This document shows, piece after piece, positions 48,931-57,915 of a DNA stretch of 64,000 bases (position 1 is its first letter; each line of letters opens with the position of its first letter). A program made the position numbers and the translations under genes. This stretch comes from JAFGLZ01 sp964390905 (lineage in GTDB: Bacteria > Planctomycetota > Phycisphaerae > UBA1845 > JAFGLZ01). The notes below the pieces were generated by a model, which saw only the letters and a program-made list of their open reading frames with translations, ran no database searches and had not been told where the DNA came from. The stretch spans positions 1 through 64,000 of the forward strand of contig CAYMLO010000022.1 of NCBI GenBank assembly GCA_964390905.1, written 5' to 3'.

Positions 48931-49920
48931 ATGAGATCCCCGAGTTTGCCTAGGCGACCCCGATCGGGGTTCACGCTGATCGAGCTGCTGGTTGTGGTCG
49001 CCATCATTGCGTTGCTGATCTCGATTCTGCTGCCGTCGTTGTCGAGGGCGCGGGCCCAGGCGCGGGCGGTGCTGTGCGGATCGAGAATCGCCCAGCTCGG
49101 CAAGGCCATGTTGGCCTACGCGGAAGACTACGACGAGTATCCGCCGTTCATGGGATCCGCGGCCGAGGGGGACCTAGGCCCCCGAGACCCGGCCGAGAAC
49201 TGGATCTTCCAGCTCCCCACGGGCTGGTCCCAGGAAGATTGCGACAACAACTTCTATCTGGCTCGCCAGGAAGACTGGCCTGAAGAGGTGGTCGTCCCCC
49301 AGAGCGGGACGCTGTTCAAGTACACCCGGTTCGAGAATCTCTATCTCTGTCCCGACTTCGAGCGCGTTCCGGACCCGGCCAAGACGCAGAACGTATTCAA
49401 CTACACCCGCATGGAGCAGGGCAGGCGGTTTCGGATCCCCGGAGACGTCGGCCAGCCGGCCCTCCCGCCCTGGACGGGGTACACGGGCGAGGGCGGGTGG
49501 GATGGCGGCGACCTGGGCATCGCGCTCGGCGACTTCGAGGGACCGATCTTGCGGGTGAGCGCCATCTACGCGCCGTCCAATCTGCCAATGATCGGCGACG
49601 AGCAATGGGACCGGCACGTGGCCAACCCGCAGAACCAGCCCTGGCACTGGCTTGATACCGACCCGATGTTCTGCGCCGATGATGAGGTAGGCCGGTACCA
49701 TGGAGCGAAGATCGACGACTGGGGGCACCACGACCCGAACAGGGCCATCAAGTCCGGGAGTATGTTCTACTACGATGGTCACGTAGACCAGCGCCGCGAT
49801 CCACTTCCGTCGGACGACCCGACGGGGCGCGTCTACGGGTTGTTCGACTTCACTGTGATGATCGAGGTCATGCTGGAGGGCATCTTCGCCCAGCGTGGGT
49901 TGAAGCCGCCTGGGGCGTAG
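48931..49920 (+). CDS. Type II secretion prepilin-like secreted protein (paralog)
   Basis: 329 residues from ATG 48931 with AGAAAGG upstream; an earlier TTG is less likely. The class III prepilin site and helix GFTLIELLVVVAIIALLISI is nearly identical to that of the gene at 11909. A large globular domain follows, ending in SGSMFYYDGHVDQRRD, the 'DGHV' motif of planctomycete pseudopilin paralogs. It is exported and processed by a prepilin peptidase. It stands alone, followed by the DUF362 gene 272 bp later, with no shared operon evident. Specific function unknown. Confidence 0.9.
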   Translation: MRSPSLPRRPRSGFTLIELLVVVAIIALLISILLPSLSRARAQARAVLCGSRIAQLGKAMLAYAEDYDEYPPFMGSAAEGDLGPRDPAENWIFQLPTGWSQEDCDNNFYLARQEDWPEEVVVPQSGTLFKYTRFENLYLCPDFERVPDPAKTQNVFNYTRMEQGRRFRIPGDVGQPALPPWTGYTGEGGWDGGDLGIALGDFEGPILRVSAIYAPSNLPMIGDEQWDRHVANPQNQPWHWLDTDPMFCADDEVGRYHGAKIDDWGHHDPNRAIKSGSMFYYDGHVDQRRDPLPSDDPTGRVYGLFDFTVMIEVMLEGIFAQRGLKPPGA

Positions 49921-50192
49921 GACCGAACCGTCAGGGCGCCCTTGGCAGATGCCCAGCGTGGGGCGCATCACCTCTCCGCACGCCGAGAACGGTTGCCGCA
50001 CTCGGGAACGACCGATAACCGGCCGTGGATTCGCACAGATGCCTGCGGGGTCTCAGGACGGGCCCCGATCGGGCCGATAACAGGGATAGCCCCGGCCCGT
50101 CCGCGTGGGCGGGTTGGCGTTGGAGACTGCGCGGGCCCTCGTGCACGGGCGCACCGTTGCACGTACCTGCCGCGTTGGTCTTTGGAGGTCCG

Positions 50193-51248
50193 ATGACGCG
50201 ACGAGAGTTCCTGGCCTTGCTCGGCGTGGGGGCGAGCGGCGCGCCCTGCGCGATGGCGGCCGACGCAACCCTCGTCCGGGAGAAGATGGCGAGGGCATCC
50301 GGCGCATCTGCCATTCCCCGCCGAGCCGCGTCCGGCACGCCGGCGGCGGTGACGCAGGAAAAGGCCGTCGTGGTTGAGGTCCAGTCGCCAAGGGTGATCA
50401 TCGAACCGAGGATCCACGAACGACGGCTGGGCGAGATGATTGGCCAGGCGCTCCAACAGCTGACCGAGACGTCCACGGACGCCGATGCGTGGCACGCGAT
50501 TCTCCAGGACGACGACGTGATCGGGTTGAAGTTCAACGGTTCGGGGGCCGCCGGTTTGGCCATCACCGAGCCGTTTGCCCGTCTCTTGGTCGCATCGCTC
50601 GGCCAGGCCGGCTGGGCACCGGAGAAGATCGTCCTGATCGAAGTGGGCCCGCGCCTCGTCAGGCAACTCAAGGTCCAGCCCAGGCGGACCGGTTGGCAGT
50701 CGGACAAGACGACGTTCGGCAGCGGGGTCGATCAGCTGGCCGCCGTGCTCGACCAGGTGACCGCGATCGTCAACGTGCCGTTCTTCAAGGCCAACCGCAT
50801 CGCCGGCATGAGCGGCTGTCTCAAGAACCTCAGCCATGCGCTGGTCAGGCACCCCGCCCACTACCACGCCAACGCCAAGCCCGACCCCAAGCGGGGCGTG
50901 CTCGAGCCAGGCAGCCACTGTTCGCCCTACATCGCCGACATCGTGGCCTGCCCGCCCGTCCGCGACAAGCTTCGGCTTCACCTTGTCAACGCCCTCCGAA
51001 CCGCTCGAGAGCCGAAGTTCAACCCGACCGGATCGGCCGTCGAGACGTACGGCGCGGTCCTGGCCGGCCGCGACCCGGTGGCCGTCGACATGGTCGGCCT
51101 GGAAATCCTCAATCAGCAGCGCATCTCACGTAACCAGCTGCCCCTCGCCAAGCCAGACGAGCCGCTCCCGCAACTCCGCGCGGCCGCCGAGGTCGGGCTC
51201 GGCATCTGGGACCCGGACTTCATCGATCATCTGACCGTTCGGGTGTAG
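50193..51248 (+). CDS. DUF362 domain protein with Tat-type signal
   Basis: 351 residues from ATG 50193 (GGAGG upstream); a longer frame before it is discarded. The N-terminus MTRREFLALLGVGASGAP carries twin arginines followed by a hydrophobic stretch, a Tat signal. The body shows DUF362 features: VIGLKFNGSGAAGLAITEPF, AIVNVPFFKANRIAGMSGCLKN and AVLAGRDPVAVDMVGLEILN. Unlike many relatives it lacks a ferredoxin domain. DUF362 proteins often occur with iron-sulfur or metal-related genes and may bind a cofactor. The reaction is unknown. Confidence 0.85.
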   Translation: MTRREFLALLGVGASGAPCAMAADATLVREKMARASGASAIPRRAASGTPAAVTQEKAVVVEVQSPRVIIEPRIHERRLGEMIGQALQQLTETSTDADAWHAILQDDDVIGLKFNGSGAAGLAITEPFARLLVASLGQAGWAPEKIVLIEVGPRLVRQLKVQPRRTGWQSDKTTFGSGVDQLAAVLDQVTAIVNVPFFKANRIAGMSGCLKNLSHALVRHPAHYHANAKPDPKRGVLEPGSHCSPYIADIVACPPVRDKLRLHLVNALRTAREPKFNPTGSAVETYGAVLAGRDPVAVDMVGLEILNQQRISRNQLPLAKPDEPLPQLRAAAEVGLGIWDPDFIDHLTVRV

Positions 51249-51271
51249 GGATCCGAAGAGACCAGGGGGGT

Positions 51272-53578
51272 TCAGGGAAGGTCCTGCTGCGCCGGCTTGG
51301 TCTGCTCGACGGCCGGGACTGCCGTCTTGACGGTGATCACGACGGTCAGCAGTCGGGGCTGGGTTGCGAGCACGCGCTCAGACTGCTGTGCGGGGGCGGG
51401 TCTACCTTGCTGCCGGAGCATCCTCTGGACCGCGACCCCATCGCGCGGTCGGCTGGTGGGTCGTTGCGAACGTGCGGCCGCGACGCCAAGTGTCATAGCC
51501 GGTTTCGCCTGTCCCCGAGTGGTCGGTCGGGATCGGGCGGCCTGACCCGCCCTGAGTTGTTGCGCAGGGCCAACGCGCGCCGCGCGCTGCGTCTCGCCTG
51601 GCGTGGCAACGTATCCGAGGGTTCGTAGTCTTTCCTTGTCCTTGGTGAGGTCGGCTGCGGCCACTTTCCGTTGCGTGGTCATGCTGCTCGACGGCGCCTT
51701 TGCCATAGCAGGTCTAGAGGTCCGCCGTTCACGGGGAGCGGCGGGCTCGGTTGTGGCGTCCAGGTCATAGCCCGGCGGGCCCACCGGCTCAGCCAAAGCG
51801 GCCTGCTGACTGGCGGGGCCGCCCGGGGAGGTCTGGCCCCGGCTCCTTCCGAGCCACTCGCGTCGCGTCCGACCGCCTGGCCCCTTCGACGATCCCTTTC
51901 CGCCCTTCTCGGCAGGCCGGCCCCGCGCGATGGGCGTACGAGGCGCCTCCGCCTTCTTGCCACGTTGCGACAGGGCCAACGAGTCATCCGCCAGGGCGGC
52001 TCTCTCGCCGCCGCCACGTTTCTCCCGCTTCGGTGCCTCCGCCTTGCCCAGCGGCGCGGACGGCTTGGCACGGGGGGGCGCCTTTGCCATCGCCCGAGGG
52101 GGAGCGGCTTGTCCGGGACGGCCTTCGCCGACCGCGTCCGTCCGCAACGTCTGCGCGACCACGTTGGCCCTCTGCCACCCCTCAGCCCGGACCGCGGGCG
52201 TGGCCAGGGCGATCTTCACATCCTCTTGAAGGGATCGCCCCAGTTCATTGACCAGGGAGGCGACCTGCGCCGGCGTACCCCGCAGGAGGAACCTGTCGGC
52301 GGGTGGGCCCTCCACCTGCTTCTCGTCGGACTGGGGATGAGCCATGTAGAAGCTCGATGCGGCGCCTAGTTTCGCGGACCTCCCCAGCAGGCGGGCGTCC
52401 TGAATGGCGTTGCGGGCGAAGAAGGCCTGCAGCGCCCACGCGGTGCGCGCCTGCTTGTTCGAATCCCCCGTCGTGAGTACGAGTTGGACCGGCTCGCCGC
52501 TAAACGAATAGCTCGTCAACTCGTCGACCGTCGTCCCGGCCTGCAACCGATCGGCCATCAGACGCGTCGGCGGGCGCGCTTCTTCGCCGGCCCGAAACGG
52601 CCGGTGTGCCGTCGACGGGGCGGGTGATCGGACGGGTCCCTTGTCCACACGCGCCACGCGACTGTCGTTCGCCTTCCCCAATCGGTCAACAGGCTCTTCG
52701 GGGCCACCTTTGCCGAGGGGGCGTCCACCCCGCGCACGGGCTGGCGCTACCGGCTTGGCTTCACTACGAACGAGCCCCTCAGCCTCACCCAGGATTGGCT
52801 TGCGACCTGCTGCCCGGTCGGGTGCGGTTTTGGCCTTCGCGGGCGCGGGTCGCGCCTTGGCCGCGGGAGCCTTCGGTTTCTTGGGCTCGGGGGCGCCTTT
52901 GGCGAGGCGCGGGCCAGGCTTGCGCGGTTCGGGCGCCTTCTTCTGGTCGCTTGGTTTGTCGGCCGGCGCCGCTGCGGGGATCTTGGCAGCGACCACCTCC
53001 TTCAGGCTTTCCGCTTCCGGATCGGGTTCTGGCTTGGGGGCCGATGGCTTGCCGGCCCGTGGGGGCCCTTTCGACCCGGTCAGTCCGCGGACCTCCTTGT
53101 TCCCATTCCTTTTGGCCTTCTCGAGATCCTCTCGCTCGACCTCCTCGTCCTCCAGCTTGGGCCGAGCGTCGTCGGCGTCCGCCACTTGGACGGGATGCTG
53201 ACGGGACTCCCACACCGCCTCGATCGCCAGATACCCGGCCAGCAGCGGCACGAGGATCACCGCGGCTGCAGCCACCAATCGACCGAGACTCAGCGCGCCG
53301 GGCGGCGTTGCGGGCGCGGAAGGCATCTCATCGGAGCCGGCAAAGAGCTGCTCACGCTCCAACCGACCGAGGATGGCCTCTCCCAGGTCCTCCGGGGCCT
53401 GCCCGCGCGGCAGCTTGCCCACCAGCGACGTGACCTGCCGGAGCTGCTCGAGCGCCTCGCGCGCCTCGGGCGATCGGGCCAGATGCTCGGCCACCTCCGA
53501 CCGGGCCTCGTCGTCCAACTCCCCGTCGAGGTAGGCCGACAGCTGCTCTTCGAGTTGTCGTCGTTCGTCTTCGGTCAT
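51272..53578 (-). CDS. Giant transmembrane anti-sigma factor with low-complexity outer domain
   Basis: 768 residues; the ATG overlaps the sigma factor stop by 4 bp. The N-terminus is an anti-sigma domain (QLSAYLDGELDDEARSEVAEHLARSPEAREAL, core SAYLDGELDD) in the zinc-finger anti-sigma fold but without the usual CxxC, so a zinc-free variant. A single membrane helix (about 98-117, LVAAAAVILVPLLAGYLAIE) follows. The remaining 650 residues are largely Pro/Ala/Lys/Arg-rich and disordered up to about 300 and again from about 480, with a structured island around VDELTSYSFSGEPVQLVLTT and LLRGTPAQVASLVNELGRSL. It would hold the ECF sigma factor inactive and sense an envelope signal. Confidence 0.82.
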   Translation of the reverse strand: MTEDERRQLEEQLSAYLDGELDDEARSEVAEHLARSPEAREALEQLRQVTSLVGKLPRGQAPEDLGEAILGRLEREQLFAGSDEMPSAPATPPGALSLGRLVAAAAVILVPLLAGYLAIEAVWESRQHPVQVADADDARPKLEDEEVEREDLEKAKRNGNKEVRGLTGSKGPPRAGKPSAPKPEPDPEAESLKEVVAAKIPAAAPADKPSDQKKAPEPRKPGPRLAKGAPEPKKPKAPAAKARPAPAKAKTAPDRAAGRKPILGEAEGLVRSEAKPVAPARARGGRPLGKGGPEEPVDRLGKANDSRVARVDKGPVRSPAPSTAHRPFRAGEEARPPTRLMADRLQAGTTVDELTSYSFSGEPVQLVLTTGDSNKQARTAWALQAFFARNAIQDARLLGRSAKLGAASSFYMAHPQSDEKQVEGPPADRFLLRGTPAQVASLVNELGRSLQEDVKIALATPAVRAEGWQRANVVAQTLRTDAVGEGRPGQAAPPRAMAKAPPRAKPSAPLGKAEAPKREKRGGGERAALADDSLALSQRGKKAEAPRTPIARGRPAEKGGKGSSKGPGGRTRREWLGRSRGQTSPGGPASQQAALAEPVGPPGYDLDATTEPAAPRERRTSRPAMAKAPSSSMTTQRKVAAADLTKDKERLRTLGYVATPGETQRAARVGPAQQLRAGQAARSRPTTRGQAKPAMTLGVAAARSQRPTSRPRDGVAVQRMLRQQGRPAPAQQSERVLATQPRLLTVVITVKTAVPAVEQTKPAQQDLP

Positions 53579-54279
53579 TCGTCCTGTCCGACCTTCTCGA
53601 GTACGTCTCGCAGCCGTTCCCGCAACGCCGTTCGTCCGCGATGGAGTCGCGACTTGACCGTTCCGGTCGGCACGTCGAGGATCGTGGCGATCTCGCCGTA
53701 GTCGAATCCCTCGATGTCTCGCAGGACCACGGCCGACCGGTACTCGTCATCCAACTCGTCGAGGGCCTTGGCCACCAGTGCCTGGGTCTCTCGGCTCAGC
53801 GCTTCCGACGCCGGGCCGGGCGGATCATCCTTGCTGACGCGTCGTCTCAATCCTGCTGCTTGCTGGTCGATGGGCATGGGGTTGCCCTCTTCGCCACCAA
53901 GATTGACGGTCCGCTGGGCCCGCCGACGGTACGAGATGGCCTGGTTTACCGCGATCCGAAACACCCACGTGTAGAACGTGCTCTTCTGCTCGAACCGCCC
54001 GATCGACTCCAGCGCCTTGCAGAACGCCTCTTGGGTCAGGTCGGCGGCGTCGTCCCGACTGCCGCTGATCCGCCAGCACGTGTTGTAGACCTTGTCCTGG
54101 TATTTGGCCACGAGCTGGCCGAACGCAGCCATGTCGCCTTGCTGGCACTGCTCGACCAACAGGGCATCTTCGAATTGGATGGCCGTCGCGGGCGCCGTCA
54201 ATCGCTGGCCCTTTTGTGGATTGGACGGCCCGGGGCCCCAAAGGTTCCCGTCCGTCAGCGGGTTTTCGGCCTGGTTCAA
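53575..54279 (-). CDS. ECF-type RNA polymerase sigma factor
   Basis: 234 residues as drawn. Region 2: FGQLVAKYQDKVYNTCWRI, DDAADLTQEAFCKALESI, STFYTWVFRIAVNQAISYRR. Region 4: EYRSAVVLRDIEGFDYGEIA, VPTGTVKSRLHRGRTALRER. An extended linker lies between the regions. Translation coupling with the anti-sigma gene (4-bp overlap) supports a sigma/anti-sigma pair. The start is uncertain: no ATG is available before the conserved domain; TTG 54279 lies inside the 98-bp palindromic repeat, and the first residues MNQAEN are repeat-encoded. A TTG 26 codons in (54201) is the alternative. It probably controls an envelope-stress regulon. Confidence 0.9.
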   Translation of the reverse strand: MNQAENPLTDGNLWGPGPSNPQKGQRLTAPATAIQFEDALLVEQCQQGDMAAFGQLVAKYQDKVYNTCWRISGSRDDAADLTQEAFCKALESIGRFEQKSTFYTWVFRIAVNQAISYRRRAQRTVNLGGEEGNPMPIDQQAAGLRRRVSKDDPPGPASEALSRETQALVAKALDELDDEYRSAVVLRDIEGFDYGEIATILDVPTGTVKSRLHRGRTALRERLRDVLEKVGQDE

Positions 54280-54367
54280 AAAGGGGACAGGCGCCTCGCC
54301 GTCGTGTGGTTTTTTCTCAATGAACTGCGCGCATCGGGCTCGGAGCCAGTCCCCTTTCTGAACCAGG
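54270..54367. repeat. 98-bp palindrome-ended repeat, copy 2 (AAAAAGGGGAC family)
   Basis: Ends cctggttcaaaaaggggac (54270-54288) and gtcccctttctgaaccagg (54349-54367). The interior, when reverse-complemented (starting tggctccgagcccgatgcgc), aligns with the interior of copy 1 at 21541-21635 at roughly three quarters identity, so this is the same element in the opposite orientation. It covers the only upstream start codon of the sigma factor gene and lies 70 bp from the -10 box of purB. No coding capacity. Confidence 0.8.
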
Positions 54368-54436
54368 TCGGGTTTTCCATCGCCCCAGCCGCCCGACTCG
54401 ACTATGCTAGTCGTTCCTGGAGGTTCCGTCCGACAT

Positions 54437-54442
54437 TATAAT
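54437..54442 (+). promoter_or_regulatory. Perfect -10 box upstream of purB
   Basis: TATAAT, 29 bp before the purB ATG. The best -35 candidate at 17 bp (TTCCTG, 54414-54419) is poor. Transcription would begin near 54449. Just upstream lies a small perfect hairpin GACTA-TGC-TAGTC. The -10 core is palindromic and could serve either direction. Confidence 0.4.
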
Positions 54443-54470
54443 CGCGACAACGCTTGTTGGAAGGCACGCC

Positions 54471-55907
54471 ATGGCCGAATCCAAACGAACCGTTTATCGG
54501 TCCCCCCTGGTCGCCCGGAACGCCTCGCCCGAGATGGCCGAACTGTTCGGCGAGCGGACCAAGTACGTCATCCACCGTCGGCTGTGGTTGGCCCTGGCCG
54601 AGGCCCAGCGGCAGCTTGGCCTGCCCATCACCGACCGGCAGATCCGTCAGCTCCGCGCGAACGTCGAGAACATCGACTTCCCCGCCGCCGACCGCTACGA
54701 ACGCCGCCTGCGGCACGAGACGATGGCGCACGTCCACGCCTACGGCGACGCCGCCCCGGCCGCTCGGGGTATCATCCACCTCGGTGCGACCAGTTGTTAC
54801 GTCCTGGACAACACCGACCTGATCATCCTCCGCGAAGGGCTCCGGATCCTGTGCAACCGGCTGGCTGGCGTTATCGATCTGCTCGGCGGGTTCGCCAAGA
54901 AGCACCGCGCCCTTCCCTGCCTCGGCTTCACGCACTACCAGCCGGCCCAGATGACGACGGTCGGCAAGCGCGCGACGCTGTGGTGCTACGACTTCGTCCG
55001 CGACCTCGAGGCCCTCGAGCATCGCCTCGCGACGCTCCGCTTCCGCGGCGTCAAGGGCACGACCGGCACGCAGGCCAGCTTCCTGGCGCTCTTTGGCGGC
55101 AACCACGCCAAGGTCGAGCGGCTCGAGAAGCTGGTGTCCAGCAAGATGGGCTTCGACAGCGTCGAGCCCGTCACCGGCCAGACGTATTCCCGCAAGGTCG
55201 ACGCACAGATCGTCTGCGACCTGGCCGGCATCGCCGCCAGCGTTCACAAGTTCTGCAACGACCTGCGACTGCTCGCCAACCTCAAGGAGATGGAAGAGCC
55301 GTTCGAGACGCAGCAGGTCGGTTCGTCGGCGATGGCCTACAAGCGCAATCCCATGCGGTGCGAGCGGGCCACGGCGCTGTCTAGGTTCATCATCAGCCTG
55401 GCCAATTCGCCACTCGCCACGGCGGCCGAGCAATGGCTCGAGCGCACGCTCGACGATTCGGCCAATCGCCGGATCACGTTGCCCGAGGCCTTCCTCGCCG
55501 CCGACGGCATCCTGCTGATCGCCGCCAACGTCGCCGACGGCATGGTCGTTTACCCCAAGGTCATCGCCGCCCGCGTCGCCGCCGAACTGCCCTTCATGGC
55601 CACCGAGAACGTCTTGATGGCCGCCGTCGAGGCCGGCGGGGATCGTCAGGACCTCCATGAGCGCATCCGCCGTCACAGCCACGCCGCCGGTGCGGAGGTC
55701 AAGCAGCACGGCCGGCCCAATGACCTGATTGCCCGTCTCGCCGCCGACCCCGCCTTCGCCAAGGTGAACGTCAAGAAGCTGCTCGATCCCCGCACCTTCG
55801 TCGGCAGGGCGCCCCAGCAGGTCGACGCCTTCGTTCGGGATCACGTCACCCCCATCCGCCGCCGCTACCGCCGCGCCCTCGGCGGCAAGGTCGAGCTGAA
55901 GGTCTAG
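54471..55907 (+). CDS. purB: Adenylosuccinate lyase
   Basis: 478 residues; ATG 54471 behind GGAAGG. It cleaves adenylosuccinate and SAICAR in purine synthesis. The fumarase/aspartase superfamily signature is GSSAMAYKRNPMRCE, with further motifs HETMAHVHAYGDAAP, HLGATSCYVLDNTD, LGFTHYQPAQMTTVGKR and GVKGTTGTQASFL. It resembles the eukaryote-like/long bacterial PurB type (about 475 residues) rather than the 430-residue B. subtilis type. It is transcribed divergently from the ECF sigma gene. Nothing else of the purine pathway is nearby. Confidence 0.95.
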   Translation: MAESKRTVYRSPLVARNASPEMAELFGERTKYVIHRRLWLALAEAQRQLGLPITDRQIRQLRANVENIDFPAADRYERRLRHETMAHVHAYGDAAPAARGIIHLGATSCYVLDNTDLIILREGLRILCNRLAGVIDLLGGFAKKHRALPCLGFTHYQPAQMTTVGKRATLWCYDFVRDLEALEHRLATLRFRGVKGTTGTQASFLALFGGNHAKVERLEKLVSSKMGFDSVEPVTGQTYSRKVDAQIVCDLAGIAASVHKFCNDLRLLANLKEMEEPFETQQVGSSAMAYKRNPMRCERATALSRFIISLANSPLATAAEQWLERTLDDSANRRITLPEAFLAADGILLIAANVADGMVVYPKVIAARVAAELPFMATENVLMAAVEAGGDRQDLHERIRRHSHAAGAEVKQHGRPNDLIARLAADPAFAKVNVKKLLDPRTFVGRAPQQVDAFVRDHVTPIRRRYRRALGGKVELKV

Positions 55908-55985
55908 CCCCGCATCTCCTGGGTGCCTCCACCATCAGAATGACGTACTGACGGCGGGATATTGCACGATCTTCACATAGGGACG

Positions 55986-56036
55986 CATCAGAGACGCGAC
56001 TCGCATCAGAGACGCGACCTCCATCAGAGACGCGAC
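55986..56036. repeat. Three tandem 18-bp units
   Basis: The 15-mer catcagagacgcgac recurs at 55986-56000, 56004-56018 and 56022-56036, an exact 18-bp period with variable last three bases. The third unit is also the left arm of the inverted repeat at 56021-56200. The period and lack of spacers of constant length rule out CRISPR. Confidence 0.8.
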
Positions 56037-56200
56037 CGTGAGGGAGCGTTCCCTCAGACCGATTGTGCATGGATCCGTCTGACTTGCACGGCGAATGACG
56101 CAAGCCGCGGTGGATCTGCTGTCGCGTCCGGGGTATGCAACCCGGGCACGCCAGCGTGACCGCTGGCGTGAACGCTCCCTGACGGTCGCGTCTCTGATGG
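56021..56200. repeat. 180-bp inverted repeat with 30-bp arms
   Basis: The left arm (56021-56050) and right arm (56171-56200) are complementary over 30 bp with one mismatch. The arm core contains gcgaccgtcagggagcgtt (right arm, reverse complement), shared with the copy at 19259-19276. The left arm itself folds further: TGAGGGA-GCGT-TCCCTCA. A GCCAGCG/CGCTGGC stem lies next to the right arm. Probably a REP/BIME-like element. Confidence 0.75.
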
Positions 56201-56368
56201 GGCCGTCGGAGGTGTCAGGGACCCGAACGAGACGGATCGCCCGCTTCAGCGATGGAATCGAGGAGGCCGAAGCGGTAACATGGACAGTTGTCTGTCCGGC
56301 CAGGGCCACTGAGGGGAATGTCAGCCTATCCCTATCCCACCGGCAGGGCGCATACTGGGGGTACCCAC

Positions 56369-57859
56369 ATGAAGATTCTTCAGCGATATCCGAGCCGCCG
56401 GTCCGCTATCTTCAGTGGATGTCTGGCGAGCATCTCTACACTCATGCTCCTGCCGACGGTCGTGCAGGCGCAGGAGGGATCCCTGCTGGGTGCGGAGGCC
56501 GTCTATCAGGGCGCGGAGGCGTCAGACGCCTTTAGCGCCATTCACTACCTCGGCAGCGGACGCATCATCGCCGGGAAACGCTCGTCGCAGGCGTCCAACC
56601 GCTTCCTGCTCAGCGAAGACTATGGGGCAACGTGGGACGTCGTTGGTTGTCCAAGCTCGACTGGCGCTCACACGTACTTCTTCGGGCAGAACGGCGCGAC
56701 GGTCTTCTCGGGCACGGGCGATACGGGCAGCGCCTGTCTGATGAAGAGTGCCGACACGGGTTCCACGTGGTCGGTTGCGCTGTCCTCTGCGCAGATTCGT
56801 AGCCTGATTGGCAGCGCGGACGTGAAGGCCGTGTTCAGCCCCGTCTATCTCGGATCCAATCGCTGGATGGTCAACATCAAGAGCTTCGACACCACCAACA
56901 AGGTCATCCTGTCCTCCGACAACGGCGCGACGTGGTCCGTGCCAAGTGCTCAGCCTGGACAAAGTGCATCGGCGTGGGCGCGTCAGATGATCCTGACCAG
57001 CGACAACGTCCTGCTGTGGCCGTCGGTGGTCACCGACAAGATGTACCTGTCGACCGATCAGGGGGCCAGTTGGTCTTCCGTCACCGTTCCTGGCGCGTCC
57101 CTCTTCCAGCCCCTCTGCGATGCCGGCAATGGGGTCTATCTGTGCGGGGACGCCCGCACGACGCCCAACACGCCCATCAGCCTCTACCGGAGCCTCGACC
57201 AGGGCCTGTCCTGGTCGGAGGTTGCCTCCGTCAATCTCCAGCGCCCCACCCTGACCTACTGGCGCGACGTGATCAAGGTCGGCAGCAGCCTGCTTGCGTC
57301 TGCCTGCTGTAAGGAAGGCACGAGCAATGAACGGTACATGCAGTTGTTCCTGTCCGAGGACGACGGAGCGACGTGGCTTTCGCTGGGGAATCCCTACATC
57401 GGTTCCTACGGCGGCATGCAGGCTATCTATCAGATGTGCGCCACCGAATCGGACGTCGTCTTCGCTGCATGTCAGCCCGACAGCACGATTCTGAAGTGGT
57501 CAATGCCGGTCAGGGGCGCGCTGAACGTCAGCGCCATCAACGGACCCTGGGGACATGTCGAGCTGGATCCGAATCTCCCTGAGTACTCACCGTATGCGCT
57601 GGTGACGCTGACGGCGGCGCCCAATCCGGAGCGTGACTTTGGACACTGGGAAATCTACGACCCCAACTTCCCGGGCGACGTCAACCATGCGCAAATCGAC
57701 GCCAACACGGTCGTCACCATCGTCATAAACGCTGATCGCCAGATCACCGCCGTCTTCAAGTGCGGCGACGGCCTGAGAGGCCATTTCATTGCCCTGTTGC
57801 TCATCGGGATCACCGGCTGCGGGTTCGTGTTGCGCCGGATGCGACTGCGAGTGAGCTGA
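56369..57859 (+). CDS. Sialidase-like (BNR) surface protein with C-terminal sorting segment
   Basis: 496 residues; start at ATG 56369 chosen for the signal peptide that follows (RRSAIFSGCLASISTLMLLP). A BNR/sialidase-like propeller carries ASP-box strands: SEDYGATWDV, SADTGSTW, SSDNGATW, STDQGASW, SLDQGLSW, SEDDGATW. A bacterial repeat domain (VTLTAAPNPERDFGHWEIYD ... ITAVFKCG) follows. The C-terminus (CGDG, then HFIALLLIGITGCGFVLRRM) is a hydrophobic helix plus arginine tail, the shape of a surface-sorting signal, but lacks the PEP motif. No catalytic residues of true sialidases could be assigned, so it may be a binding or Vps10/photosynthesis-stability-like propeller. Confidence 0.78.
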   Translation: MKILQRYPSRRSAIFSGCLASISTLMLLPTVVQAQEGSLLGAEAVYQGAEASDAFSAIHYLGSGRIIAGKRSSQASNRFLLSEDYGATWDVVGCPSSTGAHTYFFGQNGATVFSGTGDTGSACLMKSADTGSTWSVALSSAQIRSLIGSADVKAVFSPVYLGSNRWMVNIKSFDTTNKVILSSDNGATWSVPSAQPGQSASAWARQMILTSDNVLLWPSVVTDKMYLSTDQGASWSSVTVPGASLFQPLCDAGNGVYLCGDARTTPNTPISLYRSLDQGLSWSEVASVNLQRPTLTYWRDVIKVGSSLLASACCKEGTSNERYMQLFLSEDDGATWLSLGNPYIGSYGGMQAIYQMCATESDVVFAACQPDSTILKWSMPVRGALNVSAINGPWGHVELDPNLPEYSPYALVTLTAAPNPERDFGHWEIYDPNFPGDVNHAQIDANTVVTIVINADRQITAVFKCGDGLRGHFIALLLIGITGCGFVLRRMRLRVS

Positions 57860-57915
57860 CTTCGAAGACGCGACATCGGGTCCGCGTCGAACGACGGTCC
57901 ATCAGGGGGGATCGC

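Larger units (their letters stand above)
55908..56368. other. 461-bp intergenic region rich in short repeats
   Basis: There is no supported gene. It contains the tandem and inverted repeats listed at 55986-56036 and 56021-56200. The remaining sequence after 56200 leads to the start of the sialidase-like gene and shows no clear promoter. Confidence 0.6.

Noticed and set aside
55986..56200. Short repeats resembling a CRISPR array
   Set aside because: Units of 15-18 bp without constant-length unique spacers, and no cas genes nearby.
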